NCBI GenBank assembly: GCA_030595925.1
Contig: JAUVLC010000001.1
Coordinates: 1 to 64,000, forward strand
Length of the DNA: 64,000 nucleotides
From: Clostridia bacterium
GTDB lineage: Bacteria; CBDUZB01; JAGLHV01
Reading direction: 5' to 3'
Made by a program: the position numbers and the translations under genes. The notes under the pieces are model-generated. The model did not search any database. It worked only from the letters and a program-made list of their open reading frames with translations, and had not been told where the DNA came from. This document shows, in pieces, positions 51,464-60,452 of the stretch; positions within the stretch are counted from its first letter, which is position 1; each line of letters opens with the position of its first letter.

Positions 51464-52993
51464 CTATTTCTTTTTCTTTATCGTAATTTCCACTATCGCT
51501 TTATCCTCATTAATTTCATCACTAAGAGGACCTTTTATAACACACCGGGAACGTGTGGAAAAAACTTCTTTAATCTTAATTTTTCCTACTTGTACTCTCC
51601 CCGGATTGTAAATCACTCCTTTTATATTTTTTTTAATCCTGCGGTCTTCAGAACCTACATTAATTATAATTGCCTTTACCTCATCATTCCTTTTTTCCAC
51701 TTCCAATACTTCGGCCCGAATTGTCTCTATTGGCGAAGTTGTTACTACCGGTGGCGAAGTTGTTGCAACTATAATTCCTAATTTCATTTTTGCCTTTTTT
51801 ATCCAATCTTGAATCTTAGAAGATTTTTCATCGAGGCTTTCTGCTTTTACAAAATATTTTAATGATTTTGCATATTTTTTTATCGTTTTTGGAGACTTTA
51901 ATCCTTTTTTTGACTCCACAATTTCTCCCTTTCCAAAATATTTCTTCCCTTTCTTAAAAAACTTCTCTGCCTTTTGCTTAGTTGGAGGATTTGTTACATC
52001 TCCTTCTAACTTTTTTGCACCAAATTTCATACCTAAACTAATCCGGTGACTATTTCCTATATCATTGTTATAAGGAACATAGGCATAATCTGCAGATAGT
52101 TTATCGGAGGAAACCATCCCCATTCCCACTCGCAGGCCATCTCCCAAATCCTGGTTGGATATATAACCCATTCTTAAATTAAAACCTTTCCAGAAACGGT
52201 ATTCCGCACCTAAACTAACAAAAAAATCATTATCCAATGGAATATTAAAATCCATCGCCAAATTAAGGCGATTTTCTAACAACTTAGTTGCTGCCCCCAA
52301 TTTACAATTCACAGGGAGAGTTTCTCCTTCATCAATAAATTTTATTTTAGTCCCTAAATTCTGAACAGCAATCCCGATATTTAAAGGCAATTTATAATTA
52401 GAAATATTTAACCAGGATAGATTAATCACAGGACTAAATGAGTATAAAAAACCCATATCCAGAGCAAAAGCAATAGCAGACTCATCACCTAATTGTTGCC
52501 GGATAAATTTAAGATTTGCTCCTGCTGATATTCCCAAATCCAGAAGATTTAATCTCTTGTCTAAATCTTTTTCTCCATAGGACAAAACTAATGCTAAATC
52601 CGAAGCACCTACTCCACCTGTAGCATTTCCATCCTCATCATATCCTTCCATTTTACTCATCGAAAGAAAATTTACACTTGCACCCAGGGTCCTTCCATAT
52701 TTTAAAGGATAAGCAAAAGCAAGAAAATCATGATTAATACCGTCAATCCACTCATTATGCATAAAGGTAATCTCTTTACGATTTAAATTACCCAGTCCTG
52801 CCGGATTCCACCAAATAGTATTCACATCATCAACAATAGCTACACCAGTTTCCCCCATTGCTATTGGTCGTGCACCTACACCAATCTTTAAAAAATTCGC
52901 TCCTGTACTTCCCGGACCACTGGCGAATGCGCATAAAGCATAGAGCATAGAGCACAAAATAACTACACTTCCTTTAAACAAAACCTTTTTCAT
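51464..52993 (-). CDS. PorV/PorQ-like outer-membrane protein with C-terminal extension
   Basis: A 509-residue protein. The signal peptide core (VILCSMLYALCAFA) is encoded by heptamers. The barrel part (about 25-345) begins GANFLKIGVGARPIAMGETGVAIVDDVNTIWWNPAGLG, the mark of the PorV/PorQ/UPF0164 family, which in Bacteroidetes serves type IX secretion. The C-terminal extension has a TPR-like helical part (KYFGKGEIVESKKGLKS...KYFVKAESLDEKSS) and a last beta domain. The FlgD-like sorted proteins next door (37229, 53191) could be its clients. The ribosome site is AAGGAGGAAG. Confidence 0.8.
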   Translation of the reverse strand: MKKVLFKGSVVILCSMLYALCAFASGPGSTGANFLKIGVGARPIAMGETGVAIVDDVNTIWWNPAGLGNLNRKEITFMHNEWIDGINHDFLAFAYPLKYGRTLGASVNFLSMSKMEGYDEDGNATGGVGASDLALVLSYGEKDLDKRLNLLDLGISAGANLKFIRQQLGDESAIAFALDMGFLYSFSPVINLSWLNISNYKLPLNIGIAVQNLGTKIKFIDEGETLPVNCKLGAATKLLENRLNLAMDFNIPLDNDFFVSLGAEYRFWKGFNLRMGYISNQDLGDGLRVGMGMVSSDKLSADYAYVPYNNDIGNSHRISLGMKFGAKKLEGDVTNPPTKQKAEKFFKKGKKYFGKGEIVESKKGLKSPKTIKKYAKSLKYFVKAESLDEKSSKIQDWIKKAKMKLGIIVATTSPPVVTTSPIETIRAEVLEVEKRNDEVKAIIINVGSEDRRIKKNIKGVIYNPGRVQVGKIKIKEVFSTRSRCVIKGPLSDEINEDKAIVEITIKKKK

Positions 52994-53018
52994 CTTCCTT
53001 CCTCCTTTCGTTATTTTA

Positions 53019-53190
53019 AGCTTAGAGCTTAGAGCTAAGAGCTGAGAGCATAGAGCTAAGAGCTAAGAGCATAGAGCATAGAACTAAGTGCTAAAAGCTA
53101 AGAGCAATCTAAACCCGCATTTTTTTATCCTGTATCCTGTATCCTGAATCTTGTATCCTGCATCGTGCATCCTGTATCCTGTATCCTAAA
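53019..53190. repeat. arrays between PorV-like and propeller genes
   Basis: AGAGCTA units (53019-53105) before the PorV-like gene and TATCCTG units (53128-53190) ending at the stop codon of the propeller gene. Confidence 0.9.
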
Positions 53191-55173
53191 TCACCTAATT
53201 ATCATCAAACGTCCTTTTTTCTTGTCTCCTTGATTATTACTAATTGTGTAAATATAAACCCCGCTGGATAAATCCTTCGCTCCATCCCATTGATAATTAC
53301 CATCTCCATCGGTCTCTTCCAATTCGCAAACCTTCTCTCCTGAAATAGTATAAATTTTAATTTTTGCATACGCAGTTAAATTAGTAAAAGTAATATTAAA
53401 ATGGTCATTCGTTTTAAAAGGTACAGGATAAGCAAATACTCTCTTTAAATCATCACTGGTTGGTTCACCAAGCAATGCATATACTGAAAAATGACTAACT
53501 TCTGCACTCACCGTATTTTCAACAGTATCTACAGTAGAACCTGATAGTTTTGACCATTGACTATCAACCAGTTCATAAATTGCCAGTGTGTTTTCATGTA
53601 AACGAGGATTCATATTACCCACCCAACCATCCTGATTTACATCCTCATAAGGTAAAGTAATAATAACCGGTGCCCCAAAATTATCTTCAATCAATTCTCC
53701 TTCAGTATTATAAATAACAAACTCAGTAATACTTCCTGGAATGCGATTAAAATTTTCATCTGCATCATCTTTTTCATTCGCCATTTTAATTTCATTAATA
53801 TCCGCAACCTGCGGATTATCTTCCGCATCAAGATTTATTATTAAATCCCCATCCTGACCCAAAGCATTAGCCAAAAACTCTACTTTAGTTTTACCATCAG
53901 CAGCAATAACTGTACTATCTTCATCAGCAACAATTCTATTTACCAAAGGAATAAAATCAGGATTATATATCAAGACCCGATGATTACAATGGTCAGAGAT
54001 AAAAAGTTTTACTCCATCACTAAAAACATCGATAGGATAATTGAGACTACTTGCACTTACTCCTCCATTGTTGGCAGTATTACTGATAAAATCAGGCTGT
54101 CCAAAAACCATATCCGCTGGTTCATTATTACTAGTGGGAATACTATTATGAATCAAGACTCGATGATTATATCGGTCACCGATATATAATCTTATCCCAT
54201 CACTATAAATATACCATGGAAAATAAAGACTACTGGCAACGGGATTACTTTCCCCTGCACCACTATTTATTCCATTGTGTTCAAAATCCGGCTGTCCCAG
54301 AACTACATCCGCCTCTTCATTGTCATTGGGAAGAATATTATTATAAATCAAAACCCGATGATTGCACCGATCAACTATATAAAGTCTTGTCCCATCATTG
54401 TAAACACCAATAGGAAAATAAAGACTATTAGCAACCGGACTATTTTCTCCCCTACCACTATTTATTCCATTATTATAAAAATCAACCTGACCCAAAACTA
54501 CATTTGCTGGTTCATTGTTATTTGTTGGTATATGGTCATATATCAAAACTCGATGATTATGTTGGTCGGTAATATAAAGCCTTGTCCCATCACTAAAAAC
54601 ATCGATAGGATAATTGAGACTATTTGCACTTATTCCTCCATTATTAGCAGTGTTGCTAGTAAAATTAGGTTGTCCCAAAACCACATCAGCTGGTTCATTA
54701 TTACTTGTTGGAATACTGTTATGAATCAAGACTCGATGATTATATATGTCAGCAATGTAAAGCCTTGTTCCATCACTAAAAACACTATAAGGATGATAGA
54801 GACTTTTGGCACTTATTCCTCCATTATTAATAGTGTTGCTGGTAAAATTGGGTTGTCCCAAGACTACATCTGCTGGCTCATTATTACTTGTTGGAATACT
54901 GTTATGAATCAAGACTCGATGATTATACATGTCAGCAATGTAAAGTCTTATTCCATCACTAAAAACCTTAATGGGACCATGGAGACTACTTGCACTTACC
55001 CCACCATAATTAACTGTATTCGTGCCAAAATTCGACTGACCCAAAACAACCTCTGCATTTTGATTATTACTGGCAAAAGCAAAAATCAAAGAAATCCCTA
55101 CTGTCAATAAAATAATAATAACAACTATTACCTTCCATCCACTAATTTTTAATTTTCTCTTCCCTCGTTTCAT
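53191..55173 (-). CDS. exported six-bladed beta-propeller (NHL-like) protein with FlgD-like C terminus
   Basis: A 660-residue protein. Signal peptide/anchor at about 13-35. Six NHL-like blades of about 57-63 residues follow (each ADVVLGQPxF...SL..P..VFSDGTRLYIAD..NHRVLI), the second and third almost identical. A calcium-like loop (VNQDGWVGN) and a middle Ig-like region precede the C-terminal FlgD-like domain (FAYPVPFKTN...SSGVYIYTISNNQGDKKKGRLMIIR). Such proteins are surface or secreted binders. It lies inside the eCIS locus and next to a PorV-like partner. The near-identical blades point to recent internal duplication. Confidence 0.8.
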   Translation of the reverse strand: MKRGKRKLKISGWKVIVVIIILLTVGISLIFAFASNNQNAEVVLGQSNFGTNTVNYGGVSASSLHGPIKVFSDGIRLYIADMYNHRVLIHNSIPTSNNEPADVVLGQPNFTSNTINNGGISAKSLYHPYSVFSDGTRLYIADIYNHRVLIHNSIPTSNNEPADVVLGQPNFTSNTANNGGISANSLNYPIDVFSDGTRLYITDQHNHRVLIYDHIPTNNNEPANVVLGQVDFYNNGINSGRGENSPVANSLYFPIGVYNDGTRLYIVDRCNHRVLIYNNILPNDNEEADVVLGQPDFEHNGINSGAGESNPVASSLYFPWYIYSDGIRLYIGDRYNHRVLIHNSIPTSNNEPADMVFGQPDFISNTANNGGVSASSLNYPIDVFSDGVKLFISDHCNHRVLIYNPDFIPLVNRIVADEDSTVIAADGKTKVEFLANALGQDGDLIINLDAEDNPQVADINEIKMANEKDDADENFNRIPGSITEFVIYNTEGELIEDNFGAPVIITLPYEDVNQDGWVGNMNPRLHENTLAIYELVDSQWSKLSGSTVDTVENTVSAEVSHFSVYALLGEPTSDDLKRVFAYPVPFKTNDHFNITFTNLTAYAKIKIYTISGEKVCELEETDGDGNYQWDGAKDLSSGVYIYTISNNQGDKKKGRLMIIR

Positions 55174-55186
55174 AATTTTTATACTC

Positions 55187-55364
55187 CTTTCTTTCCCGAT
55201 AAATCATGAATCTTCTATCTTGTATCCTGCATCTTGTATCGTGAATCATGAATCGTGTATCCTGCCTTTCCTTCTAAGTTCTTTATTCTATGCTCTATAT
55301 TCAATCTGCGTAATCTTCTTCTTTAATCTGTGTAATCATAGTTTCCACACTTTTTCAGTGGAAA
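55187..55364. repeat. arrays and hairpin before and around the second spike gene
   Basis: Heptamers of mixed type (55187-55262), a short TTATTCTATGCTC run (55275-55300), ATCTGTGTAATC motifs, and the arms TAGTTTCCAC / GTGGAAACTA (55339-55367), a hairpin that covers the stop codon of the next gene. Confidence 0.75.
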
Positions 55365-56174
55365 CTAATTAATCTTCACCTGCATTCCTTTAATCTCTTG
55401 TATCCCACCGGCTTTACTGGTCAAATTTCCACTTGATTCAATATTTATTTCTCCGCTCTTTACTTCTAAAGCTGAACCTACTTCATATTTCATATTGCTA
55501 TCTGCTTTATTTTCTATATTTTTAGCTTTACTTTTTATTCCGGCATCCGAAGTTATTTTCATTTCTTTTGTTGACTTTATTTCCATTGTCTCTCCGGCTA
55601 CAAGATTTGTTGTCTTTGAAGATTTCACCTGAAAATCAGTACATTCTACACTCACTTTGCCATTTAGGGCTTTGAGATTAATATTTCCCTCTCCATTTAT
55701 AATATCAATCACATTATCCTCAACATTTGCTCCTGTCTTTATCTCAATTCTATTTTTACCGGTTTTATCAATAATTTGAATTTTTTCTTTGCCTTCGGTA
55801 TCATCAAGAATGATTAAATGTCCACTCTTTGATTTGATATAACGCAAGTTATTCTTTCCATCTTTATTAACCTCGCTTGCTGTATTCTCTTTAGTCTCAG
55901 GAGGTTTTTGTTCAGAAGTCCAGATACTACCAATAATAAAAGGCTCATTTTTATTGCCCTGATGAAAAGCTACCAATACCTTGTCATGCACATTAGGAAT
56001 AAAATACGCACCCATTTCCGAACCCGCCATAAAGGTACTGACCTGTGCCCAATTACTATTGTGTTGCTCGGATAAAGAATCAAACTTCACCTTTACCCTT
56101 GAAGAATCTTTTTCAATCTCCACCACTTCACCAACCTCGACTCCATAAATTTTATTATTAGTTATGTTATCCAT
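55365..56174 (-). CDS. second gpV/VgrG-like spike protein
   Basis: A 269-residue spike protein. The OB-fold (VEVGEVVEIEKDSSRVKVKFDSLSEQHNSNWAQVSTFMAGSEMGAYFIPNVHDKVLVAFHQGNKNEPFIIGSIW, about 10-95) is followed by a repetitive beta-helix (GKVSVECTDFQVKSSKTTNLVAGETMEIKSTKEMKIT). It is about 200 residues shorter than the spike at 57581 because the C-terminal domains are missing. Two spike variants may be exchanged on one particle or belong to different cargo. The ribosome site is AAGGAG. Confidence 0.85.
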   Translation of the reverse strand: MDNITNNKIYGVEVGEVVEIEKDSSRVKVKFDSLSEQHNSNWAQVSTFMAGSEMGAYFIPNVHDKVLVAFHQGNKNEPFIIGSIWTSEQKPPETKENTASEVNKDGKNNLRYIKSKSGHLIILDDTEGKEKIQIIDKTGKNRIEIKTGANVEDNVIDIINGEGNINLKALNGKVSVECTDFQVKSSKTTNLVAGETMEIKSTKEMKITSDAGIKSKAKNIENKADSNMKYEVGSALEVKSGEINIESSGNLTSKAGGIQEIKGMQVKIN

Positions 56175-56187
56175 AATTTTGTCTCCT

Positions 56188-56262
56188 TAAGAGCATAGAG
56201 CTAAGAGCGTAGAGCTTAGAGCAAAATATGATTCACGATACAGGATGCACGATTCACGATAG
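56188..56262. repeat. mixed heptamer arrays before the second spike gene
   Basis: AGAGCTA/AGAGCGT units (56188-56224) followed by CACGATA/CAGGATG units (56228-56262). Confidence 0.85.
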
Positions 56263-56314
56263 AAACTTCAAATTAAGCGTAGGAGTGGGCTTGCCCACCC
56301 TTATTTGCTCAAAA

Positions 56315-56680
56315 TTAACGAAACAATCGCCATAGAAAGCATCCCAGCTCTCTCCCTGGAAAAATGGGTAATCCAAACACAAACATTAGAATAATTAATT
56401 GTGAAAAAATTAAAAAAGAGAGACAAATCCATATATATACCCGTTGGCACAATTTAGATTTAAACCTGAAAGTCTGCGTCAAAAAATATATCCCTATTGC
56501 AAAAAGTATAAAGGGAATAGCAATTCTAAATTTCGTATCTAATTCTAAGAGGTTAAAATCCATTTCCATCTGCGTATATATGTTTATCCTCTCATAATAA
56601 GAATCAGCAATTACAAAAGGTATTATTATACTTAAAAAGCAAAAACCGATAATAAATTTTCTATAATTCACTTTCATCAT
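56315..56680 (-). CDS. three-helix membrane protein, candidate immunity protein
   Basis: A 121-residue protein with three predicted membrane helices (about 9-27, 50-69, 82-105) and short polar loops. The start ATG overlaps the stop of the upstream gene (ATGA), so the pair is translationally coupled. There is no family match. Coupling to a possible toxin and the small membrane-bound form are typical of immunity proteins, though a membrane anchor or holin-like role is also possible. Confidence 0.55.
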   Translation of the reverse strand: MMKVNYRKFIIGFCFLSIIIPFVIADSYYERINIYTQMEMDFNLLELDTKFRIAIPFILFAIGIYFLTQTFRFKSKLCQRVYIWICLSFLIFSQLIILMFVFGLPIFPGRELGCFLWRLFR

Positions 56681-57480
56681 TCTGACACAAACCTTTCTAT
56701 TTTACCTCTCTTAATCCCAAAAAACCCGTATTGATCGGGCACCATTCTCACCTTTAATTTCTCATTTTTTATTTTGTCTAAATTTTTTCCAGAACGTGCC
56801 TTATATTCCTTCCATTTCTTCCCCTCATTGTGTGAATATTCAAATTTCATATATGTCGTACAAGCATATACTGTAACTTTAAATTCATTCGCAAATATCT
56901 GTGCAAAACTTTCTTCCATTACTTCATCTCTTTCTCTCCTATGTCTATCTCCAAGATTACACACAAAAAAATGTACTGTTGCTTTTTTATCAAAATGCCG
57001 CGTTATCATGTTTTTCTTATCCTCAGGAAGTTGTGTCACATGACCAATAGTGAAGTATCTATCATGGATACAAAAATTAAATGTTTCATCTGTACGTTCT
57101 ACCCTTGGTTTTGGTAACCAAAGTACTTTCTTATCATAGATAGTATACAATTTCTCTCTTATACCTTCACCACATTTCCCATGCCAATTAGTATTAAATT
57201 CCTTTGACCAACCATGTCCATATATATAAAGTTCTTTTATCTTTTCAAAGGACTTTTCCCTTTTTTTCAATAATACTTCTAAAACCTGATATGTATTTTC
57301 TATTTTTTTACATTCTATTTTATAATTTGGAAATTCTTTCTTTTTTTCTATCTTTGTTGTCAACGCAGCCACATCAAAAGGGGCTGGCTTCTTACTATGG
57401 TCACTACAATGAAATATAATTATTTCTCCTTTCTTAACTACAACTTTACTCTTCTTATTTTTCTCTATTGAGTCTCCCAT
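56677..57480 (-). CDS. candidate effector with clan CD protease-like His/Cys motifs
   Basis: A 267-residue protein of unknown family. Two motifs resemble the catalytic pair of caspase-like (clan CD) cysteine peptidases: a strand followed by HG (LYIYGHGW, His89) and a later strand ending in Cys (VHFFVCNLGD, Cys174). The start ATG 57480 follows AAAGGGAG. It lies directly downstream of the spike gene at 57581 and is coupled to a membrane protein gene. Location behind a VgrG-like spike plus a coupled membrane partner is the arrangement of effector-immunity pairs. The protease assignment is inference. Confidence 0.5.
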   Translation of the reverse strand: MGDSIEKNKKSKVVVKKGEIIIFHCSDHSKKPAPFDVAALTTKIEKKKEFPNYKIECKKIENTYQVLEVLLKKREKSFEKIKELYIYGHGWSKEFNTNWHGKCGEGIREKLYTIYDKKVLWLPKPRVERTDETFNFCIHDRYFTIGHVTQLPEDKKNMITRHFDKKATVHFFVCNLGDRHRRERDEVMEESFAQIFANEFKVTVYACTTYMKFEYSHNEGKKWKEYKARSGKNLDKIKNEKLKVRMVPDQYGFFGIKRGKIERFVSE

Positions 57481-57580
57481 AAATTTCTCCCTTTGCGTCA
57501 TACAAATTGTAGTTGCCTGATTTATCAGGCTAAAAAATATTAACGATAAAGCTCAATAAATTAAGCAACTACGATAAAGT

Positions 57581-59002
57581 TTAATCAGGAAATTCTACTT
57601 CCCATTTTTTAGCAGGCGGTAAATTGCTAACCTTAGCAAAACCTTTCTCATTAAGTTGCCCTTCTACTCTTTTCCCATCCGAAGAAACCAAGACAAACTT
57701 TTCATTAGCCAAAGGATTATCTTCTTCATCAACACACTCTAATTCAATCCAATCCTTAAACTCCACTATCCCTGATTTTGATTCTTTATCTTCTATCTTT
57801 ACCTTAAAATAATATTCGGGTTTGGTATATCCTTTTTCTTTCTGTTCTTTGTCACTATCTACATCATCAATGTCTTCATGATATTCATATTTCCATTTCG
57901 CTTCTACCCTGTTTTCTTTAACATTACCTAATAAAGTAGTAATGTAGTCATCTTCTCCTTTTGTATCTTTCTCATATATCTTAAAAGTAACTTGTGTGCC
58001 ATCAGGAAAACTTTTTGTTGAACAAGACAATGTTATCTCATCTCCGCATCGTGCCTTGCTCTTTGACCACCGGGCACTACTAATAAATTTCGTTTCTTCC
58101 TTTTCCTCACGAGCTTCTTCCTTTTGACCTGTAACCGCCACAGCCGCAGCAGCAGTAACGGCCATTGGTGCCATAGGCGATCCACCCATACCTATCTGCA
58201 CCTGTGTTCCTTTTACCTCTTGAATCCTTGCGGCAATTCTTTTTAAACCTCCACCTGATTCCATCTGCACCTGTCCACCTTTTAACTCTACATTAGCTCC
58301 ACCTTGCGAGAGCATATTAACATCTGCCTTATTTTCTATTCTATTTCCTTTCACCTTTAAATTTTCATTGGAAATAATGGTCATATCTTTTGTTGCTTTT
58401 AACTCTAATGTACCTTCAGACTGGATATTTATTGATTTTGATGCGCTGATACAAAATTCTTTGCACTCAATAGTTACTTTTCCCTTAAGTGCTTTAATAT
58501 TTATATTTCCCTCATTGGTAATAAAATTAGTCTGGTTCTCTTTTGCTTCTTTATTATTATTTATCTCTATTCTATTATTAACAGTTTTATCAATTATTTG
58601 TATTTTTTCTTTATCTTTAGTATCATCCATAATCAATAAATGTCCACTTGCAGATTTTATATAACGCAAATTATTCTTTGCATCTTTGTTGCGATCAGAT
58701 TCTTGATTTTCTTCTGTCGTCGGTGGTCTTCTTTCTTCCGTCCAGATACTCTTAATCACAAAAGGGCTATTTACATCCCCTTGATGAAACATTACTAAAA
58801 CTTTATCATAAATGCAAGGCATAAAATAAGTTCCCATACCAGAACCAGCCAAAGGAATAACTACCGGTGCCCAATTACTCACACAATTATCTCCCCAAGC
58901 AGAAAATAGCACCTTTACTCTTGCTCCTCCTTTTTCCAGCTCCACTACCTCTCCTATTTCCACCCCAAATATTCTCTTTTTTTGACAAGGTCCGTAATCC
59001 AT
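57581..59002 (-). CDS. gpV/VgrG-like spike protein with C-terminal Ig and docking domains
   Basis: A 473-residue spike protein (Afp8/PVC8 C-terminal part). It has an OB-fold (VEIGEVVELEKGGARVKVLFSAWGDNCVSNWAPVVIPLAGSGMGTYFMPCIYDKVLVMFHQGD, about 12-95) and a repetitive beta-helix with GKVTIECKEF and ELKATKDMTI repeats. An Ig-like domain (ARWSKSKARCGDEITLSCSTKSFPDGTQVTFKIYEK) and a transthyretin-like domain (IELECVDEEDNPLANEKFVLVSSDGKRVEG) follow. The last domain recurs in the PAAR and LysM effector proteins. I use ATG 59002 (GTGAGGAAA upstream). Confidence 0.87.
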   Translation of the reverse strand: MDYGPCQKKRIFGVEIGEVVELEKGGARVKVLFSAWGDNCVSNWAPVVIPLAGSGMGTYFMPCIYDKVLVMFHQGDVNSPFVIKSIWTEERRPPTTEENQESDRNKDAKNNLRYIKSASGHLLIMDDTKDKEKIQIIDKTVNNRIEINNNKEAKENQTNFITNEGNINIKALKGKVTIECKEFCISASKSINIQSEGTLELKATKDMTIISNENLKVKGNRIENKADVNMLSQGGANVELKGGQVQMESGGGLKRIAARIQEVKGTQVQIGMGGSPMAPMAVTAAAAVAVTGQKEEAREEKEETKFISSARWSKSKARCGDEITLSCSTKSFPDGTQVTFKIYEKDTKGEDDYITTLLGNVKENRVEAKWKYEYHEDIDDVDSDKEQKEKGYTKPEYYFKVKIEDKESKSGIVEFKDWIELECVDEEDNPLANEKFVLVSSDGKRVEGQLNEKGFAKVSNLPPAKKWEVEFPD

Positions 59003-59402
59003 AATTTCCTCACTGAATTTAGTAATTGAAAAATGTAAAATTATCAATTAACAATTTAAATTTTCTTGCCTTTTTTGTAATTTATAATCTGTAATTTTTC
59101 TATCCTGTATCCTGTATCGTGAAAACTATTTCTTTCTTTAAACAACAAATGTCATTTCTACATATTTAATCCTACGCAGGCTAAAGCCTGCGGCTACCAC
59201 TTCAAACCAATCTGAAATCTGTAATTTTTTATCCTGTATCTTGCATCCTGTATCGTGAATCCTGCATCCTAAAATATTATTCCCTCATACCTTTTTGTCA
59301 TTCCTGCAGAAGCAGGAATCTGTTACATTTTAGATTCCGTATCAAGTACGGAATGACAGAATATTTCCATCCTGTATCGTGTATCCTGAATCCTGTATCG
59401 TG
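59003..59402. repeat. 400-bp intergenic block: arrays, REP and CATTCCTGC repeat
   Basis: 59098-59120 TATCCTG units; 59123-59198 conserved 50-bp stretch plus REP palindrome; 59228-59275 TATCTTG/CATCCTG units; 59296-59358 element TGTCATTCCTGCAGAAGCAG...CGGAATGACA; 59370-59402 TATCCTG units ending at the stop region of the hub gene. No gene is seen. Confidence 0.85.
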
Positions 59403-60452
59403 TTATACTGCATTTCTTCTCACACTAAACGATGTAGTGTATCCTTCAGGATGAAAAACATGTGTAGAAGATACTACATAATAGTTACCACTAAATCGTT
59501 TTCCCAATGCCTTCAACTCTAAAATCGTTCCTGCTCTAATTTTTGGATTACCACTGCAAGTTCCCTCAGCAGTTATAAAATCCATAGAAATTTCGTTAAA
59601 TTTTGCCTGAGCAATATTTTCCGCTTCACTTTGACTATGAATGGAATTATCTATCAGCATCACCTTAGAATCCCCAATAAAATCCTTAATCAGCTTTCCA
59701 CCTGAATTGTTTCCCTTCATGGTGGTTATTTCATCACCACTGGTAGCTTGGGCAATTATTACCTGCTGTTTTTTAGTATCCCAGCCTCTTACTTCTACCT
59801 CACTTGCCTGATGAGCAATAGAAAGAGAAGAATAAAATTCTATAAGTGTTTTTCCCCATTCCAAAATAACATTTTCAGATAAATTTTCCCGCGACTTGAT
59901 AAATTTAAGTGTCTTGTCTTCTACCCCCAGTTCATAACGAATTCTTTTTGCTCTCTCCAGCAGAAACTCAAGATTCGTTTGATTATCCTGAAGTAAATAA
60001 TCATGAACGACATTAGTTTCATCTAATTTTGGATTAAGTCCTACTTCCTGAGCAATTTGAGCTGCTATTTGCGAATCTTTCATTTGCACAAAAGTTCTTG
60101 TTTTTCTATTATGCTTTAACCTATGCATCCTATCAAACCCTCTAACTGTCAAATTATCAGGTGACCCTTTTGTATAACCTGCATCTAAGGCAGTAATCTC
60201 ACCTACTACCATTGTTGTTATATCGTTTAAATAACCCAAATCTATTTTTACCTCACTTTGTAAAAAGAGCAAATCCGAACCCGCCCATTCCCGTCCACTA
60301 TCATTTAAAGTAAGAGTAAACATAGTAGGAGTATTCAAATAATCCTCTATTATTATTTCAGAAATAGCCGCTATAGCTTTATCTTTAAGCCTTTGACCAT
60401 TTACATAAATTAAGAAACTCGGTACTAATTTACCTTTGTCATCTCCCGGCAT
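59403..60452 (-). CDS. eCIS hub protein, phage late control gpD-like
   Basis: A 349-residue protein homologous to the N-terminal half of VgrG/gpD (PVC8-like hub). It has the features of the family: YVNGQRLKDKAIAAISEIIIEDYLNTPTMFTLTLND, EVKIDLGYLNDITTMVVGEITALDAGYTKG, VRGFDRMHRLKHNRKTRTF and EWGKTLIEFYSSLSIAHQASEVEVRGWDTKKQ. In this locus hub and spike are split into two genes (gpD here, gpV at 57581). I place the start at ATG 60452; the upstream frame consists of heptamer repeats. Confidence 0.9.
   Translation of the reverse strand: MPGDDKGKLVPSFLIYVNGQRLKDKAIAAISEIIIEDYLNTPTMFTLTLNDSGREWAGSDLLFLQSEVKIDLGYLNDITTMVVGEITALDAGYTKGSPDNLTVRGFDRMHRLKHNRKTRTFVQMKDSQIAAQIAQEVGLNPKLDETNVVHDYLLQDNQTNLEFLLERAKRIRYELGVEDKTLKFIKSRENLSENVILEWGKTLIEFYSSLSIAHQASEVEVRGWDTKKQQVIIAQATSGDEITTMKGNNSGGKLIKDFIGDSKVMLIDNSIHSQSEAENIAQAKFNEISMDFITAEGTCSGNPKIRAGTILELKALGKRFSGNYYVVSSTHVFHPEGYTTSFSVRRNAV

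Noticed and set aside
54277-55110. 277-residue plus-strand frame opposite the propeller gene
   Set aside because: Antisense of repeated blades; the repeated composition mirrors the real gene.
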